DNA of 64,000 bases from an uncultured Sphingobacteriaceae bacterium (GTDB lineage Bacteria > Bacteroidota > Bacteroidia > Sphingobacteriales > Sphingobacteriaceae): NCBI GenBank assembly GCA_946480915.1, contig CAMLLO010000009.1, positions 62,001-126,000 on the forward strand, written 5' to 3'. Each line of letters starts with the position of its first letter. Position 1 is the first letter of the stretch. This document shows, piece after piece, positions 17,497-26,997 of the stretch. The translations under genes were made by a program, and so were the position numbers. Below the pieces are notes generated by a model that searched no databases, had not been told where the DNA came from, and saw nothing but the letters and a program-made list of their open reading frames with translations.

Positions 17497-19572
17497 TTAA
17501 ATATCATAATCAAGTCGGATATGATAGATACTCATTAACATGTTTTTAAATATTGATTTTATAACCGTTAAATCTTTGAGAGTGATATTACTATTATTCA
17601 ACTGGCCCTGATCTAACTTGTAATCGATAATCCTGTCGACCAGGGAACTGATACTCTCGGCATCTGGCTCTTTTAAACTTCTGGACGCTGCTTCAACAGA
17701 ATCTGCGAGCATAAGCACACCTGTTTCTTTCGAAAAAGGTATCGGCCCCGGATAACGGAAAATATTCTCATCAATAAATTTCTCAGGAAAATTTTTCAGG
17801 AATGACTGGTAAAAATAATCCATGCGGGTATTACCGTGATGTGTTTTTATAAAATCGATAATCAGCTCGGGAAGATGATTTTTTTTAGCGATTTCCACAC
17901 CTTTATTTACGTGTCTAATAATAATCTGGGCGCTCTCTTCATAAGACAAATCATCATGAGGGTTTCCACCTTTATTTTGGTTTTCAATGAAGTATTGCGG
18001 ATTTTCCATTTTCCCGATATCGTGATACAAAGCTCCTGCCCTCACCAGCAAAGCATTACCTCCAATATTAAAAATAGCTGCCTCCGCCAGATTTGCCACT
18101 TGTAAGGAGTGTTGAAATGTCCCCGGAGCTTTATATGATAACTCTCTTAAAAGCTTGGAATTGGTATTGGTTAACTCCATCAGCGTAACGTCCGATGTTA
18201 TTCCGAATACCCGTTCAAAAGCATAGATAAGCGGGTAAGCCAGTAATGACAATAATACACTAAAGATAAATGGCACAAAATTAAACCATTCAATCGCCAG
18301 TAACGAACCATTTCTGAGCAGGGAAATACCCAGATATGCAACAAAATAACTACATAAAATTAATACCGCCGAAATTAAAAACTGCTCTCTTTTAATCAGA
18401 TTTTTTATGCTGTAAATTGCTGTAATCCCGGCAATCGTCTGTAGAAAGGTAAATTCAAAACTATTAGAAACAACGAAGCCGGCGATTAGCACAACCAATA
18501 AATGAATATTGAGCGCCAGACGAGTATCAAACAAAATCCGGGTGATAATGGGGACTATACAATACGGGAGATAATAAACGCTAGGAATTTGAAGCTTTAT
18601 GGCCCATGTAAGCACAATTACCATCGTTGTAATCACCAGCAAAATCAAGGATAGCTGCCGGTTATCACTATAAATGTCTTTTCTAAAGAGATATAAAAAT
18701 ACGAGGAGCAAAAATACAACGAGCCCAACCAATAAAAACTGACCGAAGAAAATCAGTTTTTTATTACCGTTAATTTTAGCGTCATCTTCATATGTTTCTT
18801 TTAGAGATTCAAGTTTTTGATAAATTTCAGGTGTGATTACAGAGCCATCAGAAACAATTAACTCTCCCTTTTGAACCATCCCCCGGGTAAGTGAAATATT
18901 ATTTAAAGCCTCCGTTTCAATACTTTCGCTCAGCTGTTCGTCATAGAGATAATTTTGTTGAATGTGATCACTTATTATATCAAGTAACCATGCCTTGTTC
19001 CGTATACTTTCGTGAATCTTGAGTTGATTTTCGGCGTATTTTATGGCATTATCTGTGCTCAGTACTTCTAAAGAATTCAATTGCTTCGCAATATTCTCTG
19101 TTAATAAAGTGAAGTTATAGTGCGTACCACTGCGTTGGTATTTTTTACTCAGGCTCATTACACCCTGACTATAAATGTCGGTTAAAATTGCCTGACCAAC
19201 ACCTTTATAGGTTTCCTTAAATCTTTGATTAAGTCCTGAGGTGTTCCATTTTAGATCGAAATCGGTAGCAAAACCTTCCAGCTCCGACTGAGCTAATTGC
19301 AAATTATTCTGATAGACAGGCAAAACAGATTTTAAAACCTCTGCTTTGTCTATGTTAATTTCTTCCTGGGTTTTCTCAATTGCAAAACTGTAGGGAGATA
19401 TTAAATCTTTATTCTGCCATATTTTCCCTTTTTCATACTCAAATCTAAACCGTGCATGTTTAGGTAAAACCATTGTAATTACCAGCACAGACAGAATCAT
19501 CATAACATATTTTGATGCAGATGAGTATTTGCGATATAAAATAAGGTGAGAATTTTTTCTAAATTTTGCCAC
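17497..19572 (-). CDS. 7TM-HD family phosphohydrolase (PgpH-like)
   Basis: Membrane HD-domain protein of 691 residues. One N-terminal membrane segment (about 22-38) is followed by a large extracytoplasmic 7TMR-HDED-type region (to about 275), seven closely spaced hydrophobic segments (about 280-470) and a cytoplasmic HD domain carrying AGALYHDIGKMENPQYF, HHGN and a late Asp. This is the layout of PgpH, which hydrolyses the second messenger c-di-AMP to pApA; that activity is inferred from family. The start is GTG at 19572, the first codon in a good position. It diverges from the thiolase gene and has no anaerobox operator. Confidence 0.88.
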   Translation of the reverse strand: MAKFRKNSHLILYRKYSSASKYVMMILSVLVITMVLPKHARFRFEYEKGKIWQNKDLISPYSFAIEKTQEEINIDKAEVLKSVLPVYQNNLQLAQSELEGFATDFDLKWNTSGLNQRFKETYKGVGQAILTDIYSQGVMSLSKKYQRSGTHYNFTLLTENIAKQLNSLEVLSTDNAIKYAENQLKIHESIRNKAWLLDIISDHIQQNYLYDEQLSESIETEALNNISLTRGMVQKGELIVSDGSVITPEIYQKLESLKETYEDDAKINGNKKLIFFGQFLLVGLVVFLLLVFLYLFRKDIYSDNRQLSLILLVITTMVIVLTWAIKLQIPSVYYLPYCIVPIITRILFDTRLALNIHLLVVLIAGFVVSNSFEFTFLQTIAGITAIYSIKNLIKREQFLISAVLILCSYFVAYLGISLLRNGSLLAIEWFNFVPFIFSVLLSLLAYPLIYAFERVFGITSDVTLMELTNTNSKLLRELSYKAPGTFQHSLQVANLAEAAIFNIGGNALLVRAGALYHDIGKMENPQYFIENQNKGGNPHDDLSYEESAQIIIRHVNKGVEIAKKNHLPELIIDFIKTHHGNTRMDYFYQSFLKNFPEKFIDENIFRYPGPIPFSKETGVLMLADSVEAASRSLKEPDAESISSLVDRIIDYKLDQGQLNNSNITLKDLTVIKSIFKNMLMSIYHIRLDYDI

Positions 19573-19692
19573 AGCTTGATCCTAGTTCTATCAAAAATAT
19601 ATAAGTTTTCATAAATCGCTAACTTAGTACAAAAGTAGTTTATACGGATCGATAAATATTAACGTTTATTATTCAGTTTTTAGCATACTCCA

Positions 19693-20871
19693 ATGAAAGA
19701 GGTTTACATCTTATCTGCTGTACGTTCTCCTATCGGGAGCTTTGGAGGGAGTTTGTCTTCTTTATCAGCTACACAGATAGCTGCTCTCATAGTAAAAGCG
19801 GCCGTAGAAAAATCCGGTATTGAATTCAATTCAGTTCAGGAAATTTTTATGGGCAATGTGCTGCAGGCTAACCTGGGTCAGGCGCCAGCTACACAAGCCG
19901 CAAAATTTGCAGGCTTACCGGATATCCCTGCTACAACAATCAACAAGGTATGTGCCTCTGGCATGAAGGCAATTATGCTTGCAGCCCAGGGAATTGCCTT
20001 AGGCGATATAGATATTGCTGTCGCCGGCGGAATGGAAAGCATGAGTAATGTTCCGTTTTACCTCGACAAAGCCAGAAATGGGTACAAACTTGGCCATGGT
20101 CAACTAATCGACGGCTTAGTTAAAGATGGATTGTGGGATGTATACAACGATTTTCACATGGGCGCTGCTGCCGAACAATGTGCCTGCGATTACAATATAA
20201 GCCGGGCAGATCAGGATAATTTTGCAATCGAATCATATAAACGCTCTCAAAGAGCTCAAGCCGATGGCTCCTTTAATGATGAAATAGTGCCAATAGAAAT
20301 TACGGGAAAAAAGGGCGACAAAACCAGTGTTTCCGTTGACGAAGAACCTTCAACCGTGCAATTTGAAAAAATCCCTTCATTAAATCCTGTATTCAAAACC
20401 CAAGGTACTGTAACTGCTGCCAATGCTTCTACGTTAAACGATGGAGCCGCGGCACTTGTGCTAATCAGCGGAGACAGAATGAGAGAATTGGGTTTAAAAC
20501 CGATAGCGAAAATAATCAGCTATGCTGATGCGCAACTTAGTCCTGAGAATTTCACGACAGCACCATCAAAGGCTATTCCTCTGGCTTTAAAAAAGGCGGC
20601 TCTTGACATCTCTGATATTGATTTTTTTGAGATTAACGAGGCCTTTGCTGTAGTGTCTTTAGTAAATAATAAGCTATTGAATATCGACTCGGCAAAAGTA
20701 AATATAAAGGGCGGAGCTGTATCTTTAGGGCATCCACTTGGCGCATCAGGAGCGAGGATTTTAGTAACCTTAATTCATACACTGAAACAAAAAGGGGCAA
20801 AAGTGGGCGTAGCCGGAATTTGTAATGGCGGCGGCGGGGCAAGTGCAATGGTAATAGAAAATATAATATAA
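19693..20871 (+). CDS. Acetyl-CoA C-acetyltransferase (thiolase)
   Basis: Condenses two acetyl-CoA to acetoacetyl-CoA or runs the reverse thiolysis. The 392-residue protein has the nucleophilic C87 (NKVCASGM), H347 (GHPLGASGAR) and the second catalytic cysteine C377 (CNGGGGAS), so it is a complete degradative/biosynthetic thiolase. The stop codon directly abuts the ATG of the next gene, which encodes a secreted protein of unknown function, so the two are co-transcribed. It may serve fatty-acid or amino-acid oxidation together with the acyl-CoA dehydrogenase at 24703. Confidence 0.95.
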   Translation: MKEVYILSAVRSPIGSFGGSLSSLSATQIAALIVKAAVEKSGIEFNSVQEIFMGNVLQANLGQAPATQAAKFAGLPDIPATTINKVCASGMKAIMLAAQGIALGDIDIAVAGGMESMSNVPFYLDKARNGYKLGHGQLIDGLVKDGLWDVYNDFHMGAAAEQCACDYNISRADQDNFAIESYKRSQRAQADGSFNDEIVPIEITGKKGDKTSVSVDEEPSTVQFEKIPSLNPVFKTQGTVTAANASTLNDGAAALVLISGDRMRELGLKPIAKIISYADAQLSPENFTTAPSKAIPLALKKAALDISDIDFFEINEAFAVVSLVNNKLLNIDSAKVNIKGGAVSLGHPLGASGARILVTLIHTLKQKGAKVGVAGICNGGGGASAMVIENII

Positions 20872-21786
20872 ATGAAGTCTATCTTTTCAATAACATTAAT
20901 TTTAATCAGTTTAACAATTAAGGCGCAGCATTCTGTGCCAAACCGTGCTCCAGGGCAATTCAATGTATATCTTGATAGTTTAAAAGCTTTAAGCTATCAG
21001 GTTATTAATAATGCAGCCGAACCCGACCGGTACAATGCAAATTATGCCATGGTAAAAACTTTGGTAAGCACGTTAAAACTACCAAATTCATTCAATTTCA
21101 ATTTTGATTCGTTAAAAACCATCTCGGTACTTACATCCCCTGATCGTAGATTTAGAATTTTCACCTGGCATGTTATGAACCAGGATGGGAGTTACAGGTA
21201 TTATGGCACTATTCAAATGAACAACCCATCAGGAAAATTGCAAATGTTTCCTCTGGTAGATCAAACCCATACTTATAAAAAACCCCAGGACACCACCACC
21301 ACCAATGAAGACTGGTATGGATCGCAGTATTATAAAATCATTCCGGTACTTTACAATGTGCGTACGCCATATTATATTTTACTTGGCTGGAAAGGAAACA
21401 ATGTAAAATCAACTAAAAAGGTAATTGAAGTTCTGACTTTTAAAGACAAGAAGGCTAGCTTCGGAATGCCTGTTTTCGAAGGTGATAAAGAACGTACCGG
21501 AAAAAAACGCATTGTTTACGAGTACAACAGGCAAGTTTCCTTTATGATGAATTACCTTCCAAAGGAAGGCACTATTGTTTTCGACCACCTTGCTCCGCCA
21601 GATCCTAAACTTGAGGACAAATATGAACTTTATGGACCAGACATGTCCTATGATGGATATAAACTGGTTAATGGCCGATGGAAATACGTTTTAGATCTTC
21701 AGTTAAAAAACCCGCCTTCAGGGATGGATGGAGAGTATAATGATCCGAAAAAACCAACGAAAAAAGTAGTCAACAAACTAAATTAG
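20872..21786 (+). CDS. Secreted protein of unknown function
   Basis: A 304-residue protein with a signal peptide (MKSIFSITLILISLTIKAQ) and no further membrane segment. Not assigned to a family. The middle contains RRFRIFTWHVMNQDGSYRYY and the tail is Pro/Lys-rich (NDPKKPTKKVVN). It directly follows thiolase without a gap. Export to the periplasm or beyond is inferred from the signal peptide; the function is unknown. Confidence 0.8.
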   Translation: MKSIFSITLILISLTIKAQHSVPNRAPGQFNVYLDSLKALSYQVINNAAEPDRYNANYAMVKTLVSTLKLPNSFNFNFDSLKTISVLTSPDRRFRIFTWHVMNQDGSYRYYGTIQMNNPSGKLQMFPLVDQTHTYKKPQDTTTTNEDWYGSQYYKIIPVLYNVRTPYYILLGWKGNNVKSTKKVIEVLTFKDKKASFGMPVFEGDKERTGKKRIVYEYNRQVSFMMNYLPKEGTIVFDHLAPPDPKLEDKYELYGPDMSYDGYKLVNGRWKYVLDLQLKNPPSGMDGEYNDPKKPTKKVVNKLN

Positions 21787-21864
21787 AAAAAAATGGTTTA
21801 TTAGATTTAGCGCTTCATATCGAACATATTTTGAATAAGGTTAACATTTATTATATCTGTGTTT

Positions 21865-22155
21865 ATGAAGCATAGTTCCGATTTCCATATTTCTTTCACA
21901 ACTAAAATCTTAATTACCTTCTTATTTATTCCAGCACTTGCCAGTGCCCAAATTGGCAAAGAGATTACGCTGGAAGACTTTTCCAAGGAAGGAAGATTTA
22001 CAGCCAAAACCATTCAGTTTTTACCATCTAAGAAAGAAGGGAAAAACTATGTTTGCATGAAGGTATTTACCCTGAGGTTCTACGAAACAATGTATACTGA
22101 GCTATATTTGAGGACTCCACAGAAGAATCGCGAAGAATTTAACAATCCTAACTAA
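21865..22155 (+). pseudogene. Probable N-terminal fragment of an S9B (dipeptidyl-peptidase IV-like) peptidase
   Basis: A short frame with a signal peptide (ILITFLFIPALASAQ), then EITLEDFSKEGRFTAKTIQ, which closely resembles the start of mature Bacteroidota dipeptidyl-peptidase IV proteins (ITLED...G.FRAK). After about 60 residues the resemblance ends and the frame stops at 97 residues, whereas the family has about 700. Intact copies commonly neighbour POT peptide transporters, and such a transporter follows here. This is therefore read as a decayed remnant, though a genuine small secreted protein cannot be excluded. ATG at 21865 is preferred to GTG at 21859. Confidence 0.45.
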
Positions 22156-22287
22156 AACTATGGCATGTATAGGGGAATACCCGTATTCATCTTTTCAAAA
22201 AAATGACTGATTTTATTAGTCAAAACTTGTAGAGGAAAATTACTAATTTAAACAAATCCGATATAGTTCAAAATTCAGGAAATTAAC

Positions 22288-23820
22288 ATGGATAAAAAGC
22301 ACGATATGATTGGCCATCCTCTGGGCTTATTTATTTTATTTTTCACAGAAATGTGGGAAAGGTTTAGTTATTATGGCATGAGAGTGCTCTTTGTACTATA
22401 TCTAACCGCCGAATATACACAAGGCGGACTTGGATGGTCAAGAGAAACTGCCACGATGCTATATGGGTGGTATACGGGCCTTGTATACATTACGCCCATT
22501 CTCGGGGGGTTAATTGCCGACAAATTTTGGGGTTTTAAAAAGGCTATTGTTGTAGGCGCTGCTTTGATGACGCTTGGCCATATTGTTTTAGCAATTGATG
22601 CTGTACCTGCTTTTTATGCAGGTTGTGTTCTATTAATAGTTGGAAATGGATTTTTTAAGCCCAATATTTCCTCAATGGTAGGTCAGCTATATCCGGAAGG
22701 AAGTCCTTTAAAAGATTCTGCCTATACAATCTTTTACATGGGAATAAATGTGGGCGCATTTTTAGGTATTCTCCTATGTGGATATATTGGTGAAACCGTA
22801 GGCTGGCACTACGGCTTTGGGTTAGCTGGTATTTTCATGTTCTTTGGACTCATACAATTTTGGTTTGCGAAAAAATTCTTCGGTATTATTGGCGAAGAAC
22901 CTATTAAAGCAGTGGCGGTAGATGGCGCTATCATCAAAAACACTCCCCTAACAAAAATAGACCGTGACAGATTAATTGTAATTGCAGTTTTTTCATTCTT
23001 CACAATCTTCTTTTGGCTGGCGTTTGAACAGGCTGGTTCATCCATGAACTTATATGCCAGAGATTATACCGATCGGGCTTTAGCTCCAGGCCTTCCGGCG
23101 AATTCTTTTAAAGTAATCAATACAATCATCACGTTAATACCCTTAGCTGTTTTGACATGGTTATGGGTAAATATGTTTAGAAAGATAAGAAACGAATACC
23201 CCTTAACTGTTGCAGCGATGGGGGCCAGTGTTGTCACCATTTGGGGTCTGGCTTTATGGATGTTAAACAGGCAATATTCAGCCGATGCGCTCGAAATACC
23301 CGCGTCCTGGTTCCAGACGTTAAACTCACTATTTATTGTTTTACTTGCCCCTTTATTTTCAGCCTTATGGGTTAGGCTCTCGGGCACCAGACTAAGTCCC
23401 GGCGGACCGGTAAAATTTTCATGGGGCTTAATTCTAGTGGCAATTGGATTCGCAGCTTTAGTTTTTGGCTCCATGGGTATACCTGCAGGAGCGGCTACAG
23501 CCAGGGTGAGTATCATCTGGCTATGCTTAGCTTATTTGTTCCATACGATGGGAGAACTTTGCGTATCGCCGGTAGGACTCTCCTACATCAGTAAATTATC
23601 TCCCAAAAAATTCATTGCCATGATGTTTGGAATTTGGTTCCTTGCTTCTGCTTTGGCCAATTACTTAGGAGGTTTTATGGCTAGTTTCATGGATAAAATA
23701 TCTGAACAATCCTCCTTATCAAGCTTCTTTATGATATTTGTTATCGCGACTGGAGTAGCAGGTCTGTTATTACTTCTTTTAAATAAGACATTGCGCAAAA
23801 AAATGCACGGTATAGAATAA
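22288..23820 (+). CDS. POT/PTR family proton-dependent di-/tripeptide transporter
   Basis: Inner-membrane transporter of 510 residues with at least 12 hydrophobic segments. The first helix has the POT signature ERFSYYGMR with its E-x-x-E-R-F proton-coupling motif (FTEMWERFSYYG), followed by GGLIADKFWG in the loop after helix 2 and FFKPNISSMVGQLY. It imports small peptides with protons. It sits next to the apparent remnant of a dipeptidyl peptidase gene, a pairing that makes sense for peptide scavenging. Confidence 0.93.
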   Translation: MDKKHDMIGHPLGLFILFFTEMWERFSYYGMRVLFVLYLTAEYTQGGLGWSRETATMLYGWYTGLVYITPILGGLIADKFWGFKKAIVVGAALMTLGHIVLAIDAVPAFYAGCVLLIVGNGFFKPNISSMVGQLYPEGSPLKDSAYTIFYMGINVGAFLGILLCGYIGETVGWHYGFGLAGIFMFFGLIQFWFAKKFFGIIGEEPIKAVAVDGAIIKNTPLTKIDRDRLIVIAVFSFFTIFFWLAFEQAGSSMNLYARDYTDRALAPGLPANSFKVINTIITLIPLAVLTWLWVNMFRKIRNEYPLTVAAMGASVVTIWGLALWMLNRQYSADALEIPASWFQTLNSLFIVLLAPLFSALWVRLSGTRLSPGGPVKFSWGLILVAIGFAALVFGSMGIPAGAATARVSIIWLCLAYLFHTMGELCVSPVGLSYISKLSPKKFIAMMFGIWFLASALANYLGGFMASFMDKISEQSSLSSFFMIFVIATGVAGLLLLLLNKTLRKKMHGIE

Positions 23821-23877
23821 ACTGCTTACGTGGTGCAAGAAGTGTTTACTATCTTGCGCCGTTAAAAAATAATATTA

Positions 23878-24642
23878 GTGTTATCTGATAGCTTAGTACT
23901 CATTCCTACTTATAACGAGAAGGAAAATATTGAAAAGATCATCCGCGAGGTATTTTCCCTGACCCATGTTTTTCACATCCTGGTTATCGACGACGGATCT
24001 CCAGATGGCACTGCAGAAATTGTCAAACACTTGCAAGGGGAGTTTGCAGGGAAGCTTTACATCGAAGAGCGAGCCGGTAAACAAGGTTTAGGAACCGCTT
24101 ATATATTTGGATTTAAGTGGGCTCTGAAACACGATTATGAATTTATCTTTGAGATGGATGCCGATTTTTCTCATAACCCCCACGACTTAATTAAACTACG
24201 TAAGGCTTGTATTGAAGGCGCGGATGTAGCTATTGGCTCGCGTTACATAAAAGGGGTGAACGTGGTTAACTGGCCAATGAGCAGGGTTTTGATGTCTTAT
24301 TTTGCCTCTGTGTACGTCCGTTTTATTACGGGAATCTCAATACAGGATGCCACTGCTGGTTTCAAATGCTATCGCCGTATTGTATTGGAAACCATCGATC
24401 TGGATAAAATCACGTTCGTAGGATATGCGTTTCAAATTGAAATGAAATTTACGGCTCTACAGCACGGCTTTAAAGTAGTAGAAGTTCCGATAATTTTCAC
24501 CGACCGAACCGAAGGAACTTCGAAAATGAGCACACATATATTTAGAGAAGCTTTTTTAGGAGTAATTCAAATGAAAATAAGTAGCTGGTTCAGAAAATAT
24601 CCGAAAGCCCACTCAAGTTCCATGACGAATATGCCCGCCTAA
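23878..24642 (+). CDS. Polyprenol-phosphate mannose synthase-like glycosyltransferase (GT2)
   Basis: A 254-residue GT-A fold enzyme without membrane anchor. It has LVLIPTYNEKENIEKII, the nucleotide-sugar DDGSPDGT, the metal DxD region EMDADFSHNP and the family-typical GSRYIKGVNVVNWPMSR. Enzymes of this type move mannose or another sugar from the nucleotide sugar to polyprenyl phosphate at the inner face of the membrane. The frame opens with GTG at 23878; no in-frame ATG precedes the conserved core. Downstream genes run in the same direction. Confidence 0.87.
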   Translation: MLSDSLVLIPTYNEKENIEKIIREVFSLTHVFHILVIDDGSPDGTAEIVKHLQGEFAGKLYIEERAGKQGLGTAYIFGFKWALKHDYEFIFEMDADFSHNPHDLIKLRKACIEGADVAIGSRYIKGVNVVNWPMSRVLMSYFASVYVRFITGISIQDATAGFKCYRRIVLETIDLDKITFVGYAFQIEMKFTALQHGFKVVEVPIIFTDRTEGTSKMSTHIFREAFLGVIQMKISSWFRKYPKAHSSSMTNMPA

Positions 24643-24702
24643 GCGTATACTCAGCATTATTTCTTATTACAATTTCTTATCTTTAATACAAGCTACATCT
24701 GT

Positions 24703-25881
24703 ATGAAGAAAGATCTGTATACTTCGCCCGACTATTATTTACTCGATGATTTACTTACCGAAGAGCATAAATTAATAAGAGAAACCGTACGGACCTGGGT
24801 AAAAAAAGAACTAAGCCCGATTATTGAAGATTATGCTCAAAGAGCAGAATTCCCGAAAATTCTATTGAAAGGATTGGCAGACCTGGGCGCTTTCGGCCCA
24901 ACAATCCCTCAGGAGTTTGGTGGCGCAGGTTTAGATAACATTTCACACGGGATAATGATGCAAGAGATCGAACGGGGCGATTCTGGTATACGTTCTACAG
25001 CATCTGTGCAGGGCTCATTAGTAATGTATCCAATATTTTCGTTCGGATCAGACCAGCAAAAGAAAACATTCCTGCCAAAACTTGCCTCTGGTGAGTTAAT
25101 CGGAGCTTTCGGCTTAACCGAACCGGATTTTGGCTCAAATCCAGCAGGAATGAAAACCAATATCAAGGATGATGGAGATTCAGTTATTCTCAACGGATCA
25201 AAAATGTGGATTTCGAATGCTCCTTTTGCAGACATCGCAATAGTGTGGGCAAGAAACGAAAAGGACGAAATAACGGGCTTAATAGTTGAACGGGGAATGG
25301 AGGGCTTCAGTACTCCAGAAACACATAATAAATGGAGCCTTAGGGCATCAGCGACAGGTGAATTAGTGTTTGATAATGTACGGATCCCGAAAACAAATAT
25401 ATTACCTGGTGTTAGCGGAATGAAAGGTCCATTGAGCTGCCTCAACCAGGCAAGATATGGGATCGCATGGGGCGCATTAGGCGCAGCCATGGACTGTTAC
25501 GATACTGCTTTGAGATATGCCCAGGAAAGAATTCAGTTTAACAAACCAATCGCAGGATTTCAGCTGCAGCAAAAAAAACTGGCTGAAATGATCACCGAAA
25601 TCACGAAAGCGCAATTAATGGTTTGGCGATTAGGCGTTCTTAAAAACGATAACCGCGCTTCCGCCGCACAAATATCAATGGCAAAACGTAACAGTGTAGA
25701 AACTGCTATAAACATAGCAAGGGAAGCCCGTCAGATACTTGGCGCAATGGGAATTACCGGCGAATATTCAATTATGCGGCATATGATGAATCTTGAATCT
25801 GTAATAACGTACGAAGGAACTCATGATATTCATCTGTTAATTACCGGGCAGGATATTACGGGGATTAACGCATTTAATTAA
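24703..25881 (+). CDS. Acyl-CoA dehydrogenase, glutaryl-CoA dehydrogenase-like
   Basis: FAD-dependent dehydrogenase of 392 residues. The FAD/acyl pocket segment FGLTEPDFGSNPAGM, the MWISNAPFADIAIVWARN strand and the C-terminal YEGTHDIH with the catalytic base E371 fit the family. The short N-terminus and the QEFGGAGLD region resemble glutaryl-CoA dehydrogenase, which oxidises and decarboxylates glutaryl-CoA in lysine/tryptophan breakdown. Substrate is not certain from sequence alone. Electrons would go to electron-transfer flavoprotein, not encoded here. Confidence 0.88.
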   Translation: MKKDLYTSPDYYLLDDLLTEEHKLIRETVRTWVKKELSPIIEDYAQRAEFPKILLKGLADLGAFGPTIPQEFGGAGLDNISHGIMMQEIERGDSGIRSTASVQGSLVMYPIFSFGSDQQKKTFLPKLASGELIGAFGLTEPDFGSNPAGMKTNIKDDGDSVILNGSKMWISNAPFADIAIVWARNEKDEITGLIVERGMEGFSTPETHNKWSLRASATGELVFDNVRIPKTNILPGVSGMKGPLSCLNQARYGIAWGALGAAMDCYDTALRYAQERIQFNKPIAGFQLQQKKLAEMITEITKAQLMVWRLGVLKNDNRASAAQISMAKRNSVETAINIAREARQILGAMGITGEYSIMRHMMNLESVITYEGTHDIHLLITGQDITGINAFN

Positions 25882-25884
25882 TTC

Positions 25885-25950
25885 GGATTACACCGATTGA
25901 TTGGATTAACCGATTTAAGGATTATACAGATTGAGAGGATACACTGAATT
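25885..25950. repeat. Degenerate tandem repeat, GGATTACACAGATT type
   Basis: Four imperfect 16-18-bp units each starting GGAT(T)A at 25885, 25903, 25919 and 25937 (for example GGATTACACCGATTGATT and GGATTATACAGATTGAGA). Intergenic, between the acyl-CoA dehydrogenase gene and queG. No coding frame or CRISPR-like spacers. Confidence 0.65.
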
Positions 25951-26027
25951 ATATGACTACGATAATTAAGAGCTAAGGTTTTGAAAACCTTATAGCTCTG
26001 GTCCATAAAATCGCCTTATCTTTGTAA

Positions 26028-26963
26028 ATGTTTTCGGATAAGCAGAAATACAGCCAGATAATTAAAGACGAAGCCAAGCGTCTGGGTTTTTTATTTTGCG
26101 GTATTGCCAAAGCTGAATTCCTGGAAGACGAGGCTCCACGGCTTGAACATTGGCTCAATCAAAGCTATAACGGAGAGATGTCGTACATGGAAAATCATTT
26201 CGATAAACGACTGGATCCGACAAAACTTATTGAAGGCGCAAAGTCGGTAATTTCTCTGGGTTTGAATTATTATACACAAGCGGTTCAAACTGACCCAAAT
26301 GCTCCGAAGATTTCCAAATATGCGTACGGAACAGACTATCACTTTGTTATTAAAGATAAACTGAAAGAATTACTGCATGTACTAAATGAACAAATCGGGG
26401 AAGTAGGCGGCCGCGCATTCGTTGATTCTGCTCCGGTTCTCGATAGGGTCTGGGCAAAAAAAGCAGGCCTGGGCTGGGTTGGAAAAAGCACGAACCTGAT
26501 CAGCAAAGAAGCCGGCTCATTTTTCTTCCTGGCCGAATTAATTGTGGACCTCGAACTGGATTACGATATCCCTGCCACGAAAGATCATTGCGGAACCTGT
26601 ACCAGGTGTATCGATGCCTGTCCAACCGAGGCAATTGTCGGGCCATATATTGTCGATGGAAGCCGCTGCATTTCCTATCTTACCATCGAACTCAAAAACG
26701 AAATACCTACCGAGTTTCAAGGTAAAATGGATAACTGGATGTTTGGCTGTGATGTTTGTCAGGATGTTTGTCCCTGGAATCGATTTTCTACCCTAAACAA
26801 TGAAATTGCATTCCAGCCCAATACCGAGCTTTTGAATATGTCCACACGCGATTGGGAAGAGATTACAGAAGACGTATTTCAGAAAGTATTTCAAAAATCT
26901 CCTGTTAAGAGAACCAAATATTCCGGATTGAAAAGAAATATCGATTTTGTGAAAAAGAATTAA
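26028..26963 (+). CDS. queG: Epoxyqueuosine reductase
   Basis: Cobalamin- and iron-sulfur-dependent enzyme for the last step of queuosine synthesis in tRNA wobble position 34. The 311-residue protein has the QueG N-terminal domain ([26 protein letters not shown]) and two 4Fe-4S motifs, [12 protein letters not shown] and [13 protein letters not shown] at 26028. A strong palindromic terminator directly follows the stop. Confidence 0.95.
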   Translation: MFSDKQKYSQIIKDEAKRLGFLFCGIAKAEFLEDEAPRLEHWLNQSYNGEMSYMENHFDKRLDPTKLIEGAKSVISLGLNYYTQAVQTDPNAPKISKYAYGTDYHFVIKDKLKELLHVLNEQIGEVGGRAFVDSAPVLDRVWAKKAGLGWVGKSTNLISKEAGSFFFLAELIVDLELDYDIPATKDHCGTCTRCIDACPTEAIVGPYIVDGSRCISYLTIELKNEIPTEFQGKMDNWMFGCDVCQDVCPWNRFSTLNNEIAFQPNTELLNMSTRDWEEITEDVFQKVFQKSPVKRTKYSGLKRNIDFVKKN

Positions 26964-26995
26964 GATTAAAGGGCCAATTGGCCCTTCAATCTTAA
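26962..26995. terminator. Bidirectional terminator between queG and the barrel gene
   Basis: AAGATT and AATCTT enclose a GGGCC-aatt-GGCCC stem, with T/A tracts on both sides. It overlaps the queG stop and lies just before the convergent end of the outer-membrane barrel gene. Confidence 0.85.
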
Positions 26996-26997
26996 TT

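Noticed and set aside
22200..22226. TGACT-N9-AGTCA as another FNR-type operator before the POT gene
   Set aside because: The half-site spacing does not match TGA-N6-TCA.
25885..25950. Candidate CRISPR array
   Set aside because: Units are contiguous and degenerate, with no constant repeat, no spacers and no cas genes.
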